From: CAYHVK01 sp964360255
GTDB taxonomy: Bacteria > Bdellovibrionota > Bdellovibrionia > Bdellovibrionales > UBA1609
Direction: 5' to 3'
Assembly (NCBI GenBank): GCA_964360255.1
Contig: CAYHVK010000008.1
Span: 62,001-126,000, forward strand
Length of the DNA stretch: 64,000 bases
Part shown: in pieces, positions 35,901 to 43,458 of the stretch
Numbering within the stretch: position 1 is the first letter of the stretch
Layout: each line of letters begins with the position of its first letter
The notes under the pieces: model-generated
Seen by the model: the letters and a program-made list of their open reading frames with translations, nothing else
What the model was told of the DNA's origin: nothing
Databases searched by the model: none
Made by a program: the position numbers and the translations under genes

Positions 35901-36418
35901 CGTAGGGTTGACTCATAAGTAAGAAGCGACTTGTCGATAAAGAACAATCCTTGGTCGGCGGCATCCGATTCGCCTCCCGCTTTTGCTTTAAAAAGTTCTT
36001 CTGAAGAAGCTTTAAAAATTAAAAATTCTGATGTTTCAAATAAAGGGCGAAGAGGAGCATGAATTGTTAGTGCTCTTTTTGATTGCTTGATTTGAATTTG
36101 CAGGCCATTGCTAGTTGAGCGAGATTGAGTCAAGTCAGCTGAATGAGCCTGGGTCGTCGACCAATTTTGATCAGCCATAAAATAAGGCGAGTTATCAAGA
36201 ATAGGATCTTGTGCATCAAAAGGACCGTAGGCAGGTGTCTTCCAAGAGCTTTGCTTAAATTTCTCGAAAACTGGATCATTAGAAAATTGAGTGGGAATTT
36301 CTGCGTTTTGCTTAGGCAGTGCAGGTAGTGGTTTTTGAAGGGCTTGTACGGGTAGAGCTATTATTAAGCTCAAAGATAAAGCTAAAACGCGCTTGAAGGC
36401 TTTTGAGTGCAATTTCAT
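32924..36418 (-). CDS. Large inner-membrane protein of unknown function
   Basis: I do not recognise it. About 1164 residues; the ATG at 36418 is chosen because GGAG lies seven bases upstream and it opens a signal peptide ending near PVQALQ. A long N-terminal extracytoplasmic region (about 320 residues) is followed by a hydrophobic segment (LLIVSKITSAVAVTSIVAQY), another pair around residues 455-500 (VLGVLILGGIDTAFVVLQLL), a large helical, Lys/Glu-rich part, and at least three membrane helices in the last 180 residues, ending in a Gly/Ala-rich TAGVAGVAAVGAAGAQV stretch. Size, topology and neighbours suggest an envelope machine specific to this lineage. Confidence 0.75.
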   Translation of the reverse strand: MKLHSKAFKRVLALSLSLIIALPVQALQKPLPALPKQNAEIPTQFSNDPVFEKFKQSSWKTPAYGPFDAQDPILDNSPYFMADQNWSTTQAHSADLTQSRSTSNGLQIQIKQSKRALTIHAPLRPLFETSEFLIFKASSEELFKAKAGGESDAADQGLFFIDKSLLTYESTLRHRAPAPVPIFFLPLFGRGWAGTVNATLDSDFEVLALRTNNGSSQTLDLQSLRDLSKVYQTNILSIRMSQLRNEPSVLKAEFERARQSKTNVEVPPVSLPRGSTAVFGMYATGLDLDRPNRSESELISKWKSLDKLKNLLLPQAVASDLLSPDVIERLLIVSKITSAVAVTSIVAQYTVLKERMKERRAFIESRQDQARAEKGLAPIDRSSVAFKAKRGFKESIDVFTHGLATLASGISTASGYIIEYGADKFFGKEGSSPHGLIRKFLEYTFIYSRKQNEFIASNFQTFVLGVLILGGIDTAFVVLQLLFVSPFFFPWAAQVFGDNMRERVQKDFSGGNENMNNIITSEIMRNLSAYFVSGAYSYSSSQRQKILEDLRPEIEAQMRAEGKNPAIATNESELTRRLEIRIDKMLVERGLPSKKEFLFSAPSLARSLAQLMGFKVDKNKIPEAKNDNFIFETARWGLLGSSVKKAIRMAEKMSATTPSPILTESIELLKELRAKHQFLLRSIMNPLDIKNNWREAKEARQMFTLLSYEGDLLGTVVKYSELWPGAQDKPQAALLASRLFRQSLYSNLQGDENILMPTEAEMKKHAQAVAQKLPEFIASEFGSQEITPFDSEVARLNLTKEAIAAEAKQKEVANWKPEKRDWLSRIQIARAHKKALAAVSENQLRNARSPEQELTSSEQIIYKEAYRKELSAIVGVHQLPGEESQLVSLSKEAAQKDVESSLTTNEGLKNYVSALSPFEQLQFTAHLYADSYLQKYTEMTVSNSSVVSLTSPEQPGVFQRLRQSNIAQSNTFVGKSIRNTLRVLESPMDPSAFKPGLGNWAKRNIPLYQDFVTSIKLKMRTVWTAMTVGFVGQYYIWQVTMPWTTYLFFFLTSAATAVFSWWLDRIMMSVGVRPMDTLMAKIKYSIVYSWLTYPTYIPFFFFHQDYMSFITSYGAATAGVAGVAAVGAAGAQVIKRQAEDKKNLREGFKNICDKVLGRSVPASL

Positions 36419-36522
36419 GAAAATCTCCAGATTTAGTACTAGGCATAACAATATGCAAAAGGGTCACCTAGATACCGTTTGCTATGAGCTCGGGCAACCC
36501 TTAGGCAAAATTAGTTAAAATA

Positions 36523-36553
36523 TTGATTTCACAGTGAAAAAATGTCCTATAAT
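36523..36553 (+). promoter_or_regulatory. Candidate sigma-70 promoter for mltA
   Basis: TTGATT (36523-36528) and a perfect TATAAT (36548-36553) are separated by 19 bases, about 48 bases upstream of the ATG at 36601. The spacing is slightly longer than the optimum of 17. An AAGGAG ribosome site follows. Confidence 0.5.
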
Positions 36554-36600
36554 ATTTTTCAGTACAGGTTGCAAAATGGGGTCAAAAAAGGAGCTGTCTA

Positions 36601-37908
36601 ATGTGCCGAAAATGGTCGCTGTCCACGGGGACGATTGAGTTACTTTTAGCCGTATCTATAGCTGTCTTACTTCAGGGCTGCGCTCGCTCACCCATTAAGT
36701 CTGTTGATAAAGCCATGAGAGTCAGTCAGTCAGGCCTCACCTATGAAGATGATCTCAGTTTTGCAGGTTTTGAAAAGGCGATAACGATTAATATCGAAGC
36801 CTTGAAGAAAAATAATCAAGAGACTCTGATTTTTGGTCCGTATTCCATTAACAAAAAAGATTATCTCACCGCACTTGAAAGTCTCAAAGCTAATGTGACT
36901 CAAGATTTAAAAGCAAATGTCCCAGGCCAACCTGTTTTTGTCTCAACACAAAAAAATCTTGCTGAAAATTTTGTTCAGCTTGAAGTCTATGGTGGTGATA
37001 ACTGGGGTGATATTTTTATGACCTCTTACTTCGAGCCTATTATTTCAGGAGCCTTAAAAAAAACGAAAAAGTACACTCAGCCACTTTATGGGCTGCCTGA
37101 AGATATGGTGTTCGTAAAAGTCTACGATTTTGCAGAGCGCTTTCCGCAGCTGCTGGCGAGACCAGAAGCTTTGGCCAGCCAAAAGTTTCGTGAAGGCTTA
37201 AGAGGTCGGGTGGTGAAATCAACAGAGCCGTCTCTTCCGCAAGTGGTGCCTTATTACCCTCGTGCGGGAATAGATTCGACCGAAATGCCTCTGAAAAAAA
37301 CATCCAAAATTATTGCATGGGTCGACCCGGTGGATGCCTTCTTTTTACATATTCAAGGTTCGGGCCGCGTGCAAATTGAAGGTGCTAAGGCGAGAGAGAT
37401 TCGCGTCGCCTATGCTGGTCAAAATGGACACGATTACGCGGCTATTGGTCAGTTTCTTTTTGATCTGATTCCGAAAGAGAAAATGAGTTTGCAGAAAATT
37501 GAAAGTCATTTGCGCTCATTACCACCAGATCAAATGCAAGAGCTGATGAATAAAAATCCAAGCTATGTATTTTTCACGTCAACAGATAAAAAAGCGGTGA
37601 CGTACTTTGGTAATGAAGCTCAAGCCGGAAGAACAATTGCCACAGATGCAAAATATTTTCCGAAAGGGGCGCTTGCACTTCTTGAATTTGATCACCCAGT
37701 TTTTGCTTCTGCGACCTCTGAAGAGCCCAGTGAATTTAAGAAAGTTTCACGTTTCGTCTTTGATCAAGACACGGGCGGGGCGATAAAGGGACCAGGCCGG
37801 GTTGATTTGTTCTGGGGCTCTGGGCCAGAGGCGAAACAGCACAGTGGAGTCATAAAAAATCGCGGCCGACTCTACTATTTATTCCCAAAAGCCTTTGTAA
37901 CGAAATAG
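36601..37908 (+). CDS. mltA: Membrane-bound lytic murein transglycosylase A
   Basis: A 435-residue lipoprotein (lipobox LQGC at about residue 27) that cuts peptidoglycan glycan strands from the outer-membrane side. The core contains FMTSYFEPIISGAL, the long insert domain, and the C-terminal 3D domain with IATDAKYFPKGALALLEFD and DQDTGGAIKGPGRVDLFWG, which carries the catalytic Asp pair. The length is a little above the E. coli 365, mainly between the lipobox and the core. In a predatory bacterium such enzymes could also act on prey wall; this is speculation. A Cu/Zn SOD lipoprotein follows on the same strand. Confidence 0.92.
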   Translation: MCRKWSLSTGTIELLLAVSIAVLLQGCARSPIKSVDKAMRVSQSGLTYEDDLSFAGFEKAITINIEALKKNNQETLIFGPYSINKKDYLTALESLKANVTQDLKANVPGQPVFVSTQKNLAENFVQLEVYGGDNWGDIFMTSYFEPIISGALKKTKKYTQPLYGLPEDMVFVKVYDFAERFPQLLARPEALASQKFREGLRGRVVKSTEPSLPQVVPYYPRAGIDSTEMPLKKTSKIIAWVDPVDAFFLHIQGSGRVQIEGAKAREIRVAYAGQNGHDYAAIGQFLFDLIPKEKMSLQKIESHLRSLPPDQMQELMNKNPSYVFFTSTDKKAVTYFGNEAQAGRTIATDAKYFPKGALALLEFDHPVFASATSEEPSEFKKVSRFVFDQDTGGAIKGPGRVDLFWGSGPEAKQHSGVIKNRGRLYYLFPKAFVTK

Positions 37909-37939
37909 GCTTCGAGGTAGTCTTTTGAGCTCTATGAAA

Positions 37940-37970
37940 GCGCCGGTTTCGGCGCCATCCAATTTTTTTA
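37940..37970 (+). terminator. Possible weak terminator after mltA
   Basis: GCGCC and GGCGC pair around GGTTTC, and a run of seven T follows after seven bases. The gap between stem and T-run is long for an intrinsic terminator, and the run sits next to the sodC ribosome site, so this is uncertain. Confidence 0.35.
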
Positions 37971-37979
37971 GGAGGCAAC

Positions 37980-38552
37980 ATGAAAAGCAAAAGTCTATTA
38001 GCAGTTTTTTCTCTACTTTTTAGCACAGCGCTTATCAGTGGGTGCGCATCTGGCGGCAAGGATAGAGGATCAAAAGCCGACAAATCCACTCCGGTTTATT
38101 ATGCTGTAGCCGTTTTAAATCCAACTGCTGGTAACACAGTTAGTGGAGAGGTCCATTTTTCTGAAGGTTTTGGAGAAGTTAAAGTTATGGCAAAGCTCAA
38201 AGGTCTTCCGCCTAATAGTGAGCACGGTTTTCACATTCACGAATTTGGCGATTGCCGAGCCGCGAACGGTTCATCAGCGGGTGGTCACTATAATCCAGCG
38301 ACTCACCAGCATGGCGCACCAAACAGTGAAGCTCGTCACGCTGGAGATTTAGGTAATATTAAATCAAATGCAAAAGGTGAGGCCACTTTGAAACTTGAAA
38401 TGCGTAATATAAGCCTCTCAGGTACAGCGAGTCCAATCGTGGGTCGCGGAATGATTGTACATAAAAACCCAGATGACCTGGTTTCTCAGCCCACTGGCGG
38501 AGCTGGTGATCGTCTGGCTTGCGGTGTTATTGGTGCAGTAGAAAAATTGTAA
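37980..38552 (+). CDS. sodC: Cu/Zn superoxide dismutase lipoprotein
   Basis: A 190-residue lipoprotein (lipobox ISGC) of the periplasmic Cu/Zn SOD family. The metal sites are visible: HGFHIHEFGDC (Cu His pair and disulfide Cys), GGHYNPATHQHG and RHAGDLGN (Zn His/Asp and bridging His), GRGMIVH (Cu His), and GDRLACGVIG with the active-site Arg and second disulfide Cys. All ligands look intact, so it should be active against superoxide outside the cytoplasm. AGGAGG precedes the ATG. It lies between mltA and trpS. Confidence 0.93.
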   Translation: MKSKSLLAVFSLLFSTALISGCASGGKDRGSKADKSTPVYYAVAVLNPTAGNTVSGEVHFSEGFGEVKVMAKLKGLPPNSEHGFHIHEFGDCRAANGSSAGGHYNPATHQHGAPNSEARHAGDLGNIKSNAKGEATLKLEMRNISLSGTASPIVGRGMIVHKNPDDLVSQPTGGAGDRLACGVIGAVEKL

Positions 38553-38570
38553 TCAGCGAAGTATCGCTGA
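38553..38570 (+). other. Hairpin in the sodC-trpS gap
   Basis: TCAGCGA and TCGCTGA form a perfect 7-bp stem with loop AGTA, starting right after the sodC stop and ending 26 bases before the trpS start. There is no T-run, so it may mark an mRNA end or slow ribosomes rather than terminate transcription. Confidence 0.4.
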
Positions 38571-38596
38571 AGTTGAAAATAGATGGAGACCTGAAC

Positions 38597-39595
38597 TTGT
38601 CTAAAACTCTTCTTACCGGTGTTAAGCCGACACACATTCCTCACTGGGGTAATTACTTAGGTGCTATTCGCCCAGGTGTTCAGCTAATGAAAGACTTTGA
38701 TCGCTCAGTATTATTTATTGCTGACTCGCACGCATTAACAACCGTGCAAAATGCAAAAGATATGAAAGAGTACACTTATCAAGTCGCCGCCACATGGATC
38801 GCTTGCGGAGTGGATCCTAAAAAATCTATCGTTTATAAACAAAGTGCGGTTCTTGAAGATTTTGAACTCAGTTGGATTCTTTCGTGTGTGACTCCAAAAG
38901 GTTTTATGAATCGAGCTCATGCTTATAAAGCGCGCGTGCACGAAAACGAAGCGGCGGGTAAAACGGGTGATGATGTTGATGCAGGTATTTCAATGGGTCT
39001 TTACAGTTACCCGGTTTTGATGTCTGCAGATATTTTACTCTTCGATACAAATGTAGTGCCCGTTGGTGAAGATCAAGTTCAGCACGTTGAATTTGCTCGC
39101 GATATGGCGCAAAAATTTAATCGCACATTTAATACAGAAGCTCTTGTTTTGCCGAAAGCTCATGTTCAACTGAAGAAAAATATCCCTGGGCTTGATGGTC
39201 GTAAGATGAGTAAAAGTTATGGCAATCACATACAATTGTTTCAGGATGAAAAATCTCTTCGTAAACAAATTATGAAAATCACGACAGATTCGACTCCGCC
39301 TGAAGTGCCGAAAGATCCGGCGACGTCTTTGATTTTTGATCTTTATAAAGAATTTGCTACTGAAGCGCAGATCGCTGATCTCGACGCACGTTATCGTCGA
39401 GGTATTGGGTGGGGCGAAGCTAAACAGGCTCTCTTCGAGGCTGTTTTAGAACACTTCAAAGAAAAAACTGACACCTTTAATCGCCTCTTGGCCGACAAAG
39501 GTGAGCTTGATCGTATTATGGCTGATGGAGCTGATCGCGCACGAGAAGTGGCGCAAAAAACTATGGCCCGCGTTCGAGCTGCCACAGGCTTTTAA
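38597..39595 (+). CDS. trpS: Tryptophanyl-tRNA synthetase
   Basis: A 332-residue class I aminoacyl-tRNA synthetase that charges tRNA-Trp. The HIGH-like motif is THIPHWGNYLG and the KMSKS motif is exact in DGRKMSKSYGN. Conserved MSADILLFDTNVVPVGEDQV also identifies TrpS. The start is a TTG at 38597 with GGAGA upstream, giving the usual length; a longer reading from 38519 would overlap sodC and has no similarity to the family. No trp operon genes are nearby. Confidence 0.93.
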   Translation: MSKTLLTGVKPTHIPHWGNYLGAIRPGVQLMKDFDRSVLFIADSHALTTVQNAKDMKEYTYQVAATWIACGVDPKKSIVYKQSAVLEDFELSWILSCVTPKGFMNRAHAYKARVHENEAAGKTGDDVDAGISMGLYSYPVLMSADILLFDTNVVPVGEDQVQHVEFARDMAQKFNRTFNTEALVLPKAHVQLKKNIPGLDGRKMSKSYGNHIQLFQDEKSLRKQIMKITTDSTPPEVPKDPATSLIFDLYKEFATEAQIADLDARYRRGIGWGEAKQALFEAVLEHFKEKTDTFNRLLADKGELDRIMADGADRAREVAQKTMARVRAATGF

Positions 39596-39677
39596 TCGGC
39601 GTACCAGTTCGCTGACTCATTGTAAAAACACTCGACAATTCGCCAGACTCCTTGTGTAGTTTCAACTCGGGGGCTTT

Positions 39678-42600
39678 ATGAAATTTTCTACATCAGTTTT
39701 ATCTGTCCTTTCATTTTTAATAAGTGCAATTCTTTTAACGGCATTTTCATCGATTACACTAGCCGCACCTTATGATCTGCCAGGCGAAAGAATCTGGGAA
39801 TCTCAAACCCAAACTCTTATCGAAAGACAAGAAGAAGGCGCTTGGATTGTAGAGGCTTTTTCTGAAGCAGCGACGACACTTCCGAGTAAAACGGACCGTT
39901 GGTACTTTCAAAAAGCCTCAGATTCAGCCGCTTTTATCGAGCGCTATTTAAATCGTCGCCCACAATTACAGCTTCGCGAGAGCTTCAGCGAGGTCACGCC
40001 ACAGTTCCGCACTGAGATGGCCAGTGAAGTCATCTGGAAAAGTGAGAAGGTTTGGGACGAACTTTGGGAGCAAAAGTACGCCGACTGGGTTCAGTCTTCA
40101 GTTTCAAAAACATTCTTCAATGATAATAAAGTGGCAACAGATTGCGCCGATGTTGCAATTGCCACACGCTGGATTTTTGCCCGCATCAACAAATTGCCAG
40201 CAGGACAGAATTTAGCTTCGGGTAAAGCATTTTTCACCAATGAATCAATGCGCCCTGAATGGACTCGTCTCGCCGCTCACGCGGACTGGACAAAAGATCG
40301 TCGTTTTCGAGCGGCCCTCGATTACGTTTTAAATCTTACTTATACACACTCACTTTACCGTGATAGCTATCCAGTAGAAATTAAACCAGGTTCTTTTAAA
40401 GCCGGCACTCATCACTTGCATTTATCAGGAGCCAGCGGCCACACTTTGCTCGTTCGTGAAGTGAATGAAACTTCAAATGCGCGATTGCCAGTTTATATTA
40501 TCGCATCAACAATGCCGCGAGCCGTGCGTGAGCTCTCTGAATATTCATTTTTCTACACTGAGCAGCCTAAAGAATCAGATGGCGGATTTATGAAAATTCG
40601 TTGGCCGCTTAAAGATTCTACCGGCCGTTGGACTTTGAAATCTCGTGAATCAATGCCGAATTTTTCTAAAGAGCAGTATGACCCAGCGTTTATGAATGGC
40701 AACACAACCTTTGCTTTAGCTATTTACAAGCATATCAATCCTCAGTTCGATCCGCTTTTACGAGTGAGAGAAAGTTTCGATAGCCTTGATTCTCTAGTGA
40801 AAGAGCGAGCCACTGCCGTTGAAGATGGTTTTAAGTTTTGCTCAACTCATGATTGCTCTCCCGGGAGCGACAATTACGAAAACTGGTCTACGCCTTCACG
40901 CGATAAGCGTATTTTAGCTTTTATCAAAGACATATCAAAGTATGTGGATCAACTTCAAACTGTGGTTCCTGAAATTGTTCCGGAGTGGGAAGCCTTTCTT
41001 AAAAAGCCAATCTTTACTTTAAATAATGTTTCTTACAAAATTTCATTGCTATATTTTGTTTGGAAGTCTGAACTTTACAGCTCTGATCCGCGTCGTAGTC
41101 TTGCTGAGCGCTGGAATTTTGACCCGAACACTTTTGCCAAAACTGTTTTGCTGCAAGCGAATGAAATTTATCATGAGCGCGAGAAGATCGTTGCAGTTAA
41201 CGCTTGTTACGGTGATGCGGGCTGCACACCAGATTCAGAAGCTTTCAGCAAATATCAAACTTACGATCTTGATTCGGGTTTACGTAAGCGTGCCGTTGCC
41301 GTCGATGGTTATTGCCTGAACGTAGAGATTGAGCAATGTGAAGAAGCTAAAAAAGAGGCTGGCGAAAAATTAAATCTTTCTGATGCTAAATCTTTGGGTG
41401 AACTTAAAGAAATATCTTTTTGGCTGAACTCAGATCCTCGCCATGGCAAAGGAGTTCGCGAAGGAGCTTTGCGCTCGCAGTTGCCTCATGTGACTCTAGA
41501 CTCTTCGGTTGAAGATTTAATTGAATCCGATTCTAACCACACTTTCGTTAGAACTAAAAAGGCTACGGTTCTTCTGAAGCCTGATATGACGACAGCGTGG
41601 GAAGAAATCTACATGTCACCACTAAAAAGCCATTTTAATCCAAAGACTTCATCAGTTGTTTGGTTTAATGAACAAGGGCTTTATGCAAGAAATAGTTTAG
41701 GTCAGAAAGCGACTTTAACTGCAGCCTACGGCGAAGCTATGTCTGTAAGATGGTTGGGCCCGAGCCTATTTGTTGTTAAGACGAATCAAGACAACGCAAA
41801 AGCCTCTCTTTATAAATATGATTTAGCTGAGACGATCACATTTATTAAAGACCTCGAGCATTTTGATATTGGATATTTTAATGATCACTCGGTGGCTTAT
41901 GATCAGAAATGGTTTTCGTATACAGAAGTAAATAGCAAAGGTGAGTTGCAGCTCTATTATTTCTCGACGAGCGGCGAGGTATTTGCTCCGCAGCATCTGG
42001 CAGTTCAAGATCCTGATGCTGATATAAATAGAATTAATAAAGTCGTCAGTGTCACAGGCGATAAAGCCGTACTTTATTATGCTCTCAAAAACCCAGAGCT
42101 TTATAGAATGGCAAAGGTCGATTTAAAGACAGGGCGCCTTTTGCAGCATTTCGATTTTACCTATGGAATGGTTTTCTTTCGCTCTGATTCTCAGTTTGTT
42201 GTGCTGAAAATCACCGATGTTATTGGTTTGAGCGAGCTGATTCAGTTTGATTCTCAATTGAAGCCACAAACCGTTTCTACAGGATATGGATTTAGTGGAT
42301 TTGATACCTCAGGCGATTATTTTGCCGTATTTGGCTCAGCGTTAGGTGCCTATCGTGTTGATGGAACAAGCTTTGAAACTTACAAGTATGCACAAGCCGG
42401 CGAGATGGTTATTTCGGCATTCCGCGGATTCGTTGTTTCATTCAGCGGTGAGGGAGGCGGAAAGATAAGAAACTTCTCTAGCGGACAAGAGTTGCCTGTG
42501 AGTCTTACCGTCGCTTCATCATGGTGGAATGGCTGGCCAAAGATGGCTGTAGCACCAGTTAAGTCTAAGCCCTGGCATAATTTTGTCGACCTTGAAGGTG

Positions 42601-42734
42601 CCGCGACTTACTTGCCGTTCTTTACCTTCCATACCGATACGTTCATGGGTTTATGGGTAGAAAAACGCCAAGGTAACTTAGTCGCCATCAGCACCGGAAT
42701 TAGCGAGCAAGCTTTAATAGTGCGACTGAAATAG
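39678..42734 (+). CDS. Large secreted protein with possible transglutaminase-like N-terminal domain
   Basis: I do not recognise it. 1018 residues with a signal peptide ending near TLAA (residue 30). A helical region to about residue 420 holds DCADVAIATRWIFA (Cys156 at a helix head) and, about 100 residues later, HHLHLSGASGHTLLV (His255 in a strand), the Cys-His spacing of transglutaminase/NlpC-like enzymes; a third residue cannot be chosen. From about residue 620 to the end the sequence is strand-rich with repeated short strand-turn units and many Gly/Asp turns, consistent with a beta-propeller or similar repeat. Two Cys pairs occur near residues 390-395 and 508-512. It stands alone. Confidence 0.65.
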   Translation: MKFSTSVLSVLSFLISAILLTAFSSITLAAPYDLPGERIWESQTQTLIERQEEGAWIVEAFSEAATTLPSKTDRWYFQKASDSAAFIERYLNRRPQLQLRESFSEVTPQFRTEMASEVIWKSEKVWDELWEQKYADWVQSSVSKTFFNDNKVATDCADVAIATRWIFARINKLPAGQNLASGKAFFTNESMRPEWTRLAAHADWTKDRRFRAALDYVLNLTYTHSLYRDSYPVEIKPGSFKAGTHHLHLSGASGHTLLVREVNETSNARLPVYIIASTMPRAVRELSEYSFFYTEQPKESDGGFMKIRWPLKDSTGRWTLKSRESMPNFSKEQYDPAFMNGNTTFALAIYKHINPQFDPLLRVRESFDSLDSLVKERATAVEDGFKFCSTHDCSPGSDNYENWSTPSRDKRILAFIKDISKYVDQLQTVVPEIVPEWEAFLKKPIFTLNNVSYKISLLYFVWKSELYSSDPRRSLAERWNFDPNTFAKTVLLQANEIYHEREKIVAVNACYGDAGCTPDSEAFSKYQTYDLDSGLRKRAVAVDGYCLNVEIEQCEEAKKEAGEKLNLSDAKSLGELKEISFWLNSDPRHGKGVREGALRSQLPHVTLDSSVEDLIESDSNHTFVRTKKATVLLKPDMTTAWEEIYMSPLKSHFNPKTSSVVWFNEQGLYARNSLGQKATLTAAYGEAMSVRWLGPSLFVVKTNQDNAKASLYKYDLAETITFIKDLEHFDIGYFNDHSVAYDQKWFSYTEVNSKGELQLYYFSTSGEVFAPQHLAVQDPDADINRINKVVSVTGDKAVLYYALKNPELYRMAKVDLKTGRLLQHFDFTYGMVFFRSDSQFVVLKITDVIGLSELIQFDSQLKPQTVSTGYGFSGFDTSGDYFAVFGSALGAYRVDGTSFETYKYAQAGEMVISAFRGFVVSFSGEGGGKIRNFSSGQELPVSLTVASSWWNGWPKMAVAPVKSKPWHNFVDLEGAATYLPFFTFHTDTFMGLWVEKRQGNLVAISTGISEQALIVRLK

Positions 42735-42758
42735 GATCAGTCGCAAACGGTAATGATA

Positions 42759-43049
42759 TTAAACTTTAATAAGCCAGGTGAGCAGTGCTACTGCCACAGA
42801 CAAGCTGCTAACGAAAAGCACCCCAAGACGAGATTGGGTTCTAAATTCTGATTCAATTATCTTCTTATCGATATGATGCTCAACAATAGATATTCGATTA
42901 TCTATTTGTTCTTTAAAAACCGAAAAATCTGCTTTCGTCACTAGATCTCCCTCAATTGCATCCAAAACCATTTGAACTTGAGCTTCAGCCTGATTTCTTT
43001 CAAATCCTGCTGCCTCAAGACTCCTAATATACTTCATTGCATTCGACAT
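42759..43049 (-). CDS. Small coiled-coil protein with C-terminal membrane anchor
   Basis: 96 residues. The opening YIRSLEAAGFERNQAEAQVQM and following LVTKADFSVFKEQIDNRI are close to the DUF1640/coiled-coil family (related to the mitochondrial MCUR1/CCDC90 type), which has an EAAGF..EQAEA start, a coiled coil and a C-terminal helix. Here the end, LFVSSLSVAVALLTWLIKV, is a membrane anchor. Such small proteins are also common on phages and plasmids. The function is unknown. AAGGAG lies upstream of the ATG, and a 409-base gene-poor gap precedes it. Confidence 0.65.
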   Translation of the reverse strand: MSNAMKYIRSLEAAGFERNQAEAQVQMVLDAIEGDLVTKADFSVFKEQIDNRISIVEHHIDKKIIESEFRTQSRLGVLFVSSLSVAVALLTWLIKV

Positions 43050-43208
43050 CGCTAGGCTCCTTTTTTAAAGTTTTCATTGCAATGATGGCGCATACCTTCT
43101 TAAGCATTTTATGCGGAGGAGAGCGGTCGGCGGATGAAATTACGGACACTGCAAAGCGGGCAAATCGGACGTATTAATAGGCAACTATTAGTGGGTCTGG
43201 ATCAGATG

Positions 43209-43299
43209 ACCGCATTCAGCAAAATAGCCGTCTCCAGTGGCTAGTTTTGAACTAAAAGCGAATTAGAAGGAAATAGAAGCCTATTTTGCTGAATACGGT
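43209..43299. repeat. 91-nt inverted-repeat element
   Basis: Arms 43209-43229 and 43279-43299 (21 nt) match at 19 positions, reading ACCGCATTCAGCAAAATAG outward-in, around a 49-nt loop. The loop holds a smaller hairpin, TAGTT-TTG-AACTA. Only one copy was seen in the window, and it is unrelated to the 76-nt family. It could be a small RNA, a miniature mobile element or a regulatory cruciform. Confidence 0.7.
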
Positions 43300-43435
43300 T
43301 GTTTCGTCTTTGATGGGCGTCTGTCAGTATGACAAGTAATACGGATGAGATAGGAACAGATTGCGATTTAAACCACTACCAACAATTACATTCGTAGGCC
43401 TAAAACACACATTAAATATGACCGATAGATTTTTC

Positions 43436-43456
43436 TGCGGGCGACTGGCGCCCGCA
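43436..43456 (-). terminator. GC-rich hairpin after lpd
   Basis: TGCGGGCG and CGCCCGCA pair perfectly (8 bp) around ACTGG, three bases after the lpd stop. No T-run follows in the lpd direction, so it may stop transcription weakly or block 3' exonucleases at the end of the sucAB-lpd transcript. Confidence 0.45.
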
Positions 43457-43458
43457 AA

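Larger units (their letters stand above)
43050..43458. other. 409-base intergenic region with structured DNA
   Basis: No convincing gene. The region holds a 91-nt inverted-repeat element (43209-43299), a GC-rich hairpin at 43436-43456 next to the lpd stop, and a 36-codon frame at 43134-43244 whose coding status is unsupported. The base composition looks mixed. The gap may be a decayed insertion or hold a small RNA. Confidence 0.5.

Noticed and set aside
38519..38596. Extended N-terminus of TrpS overlapping sodC
   Set aside because: The extra 26 residues do not resemble TrpS. A TTG with GGAGA upstream gives the usual length.
43134..43244. 36-codon frame in the gap before lpd
   Set aside because: Purine-rich upstream sequence exists, but there is no family match that I can recognise and the frame runs into the inverted repeat arm. 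Not reported as a gene.
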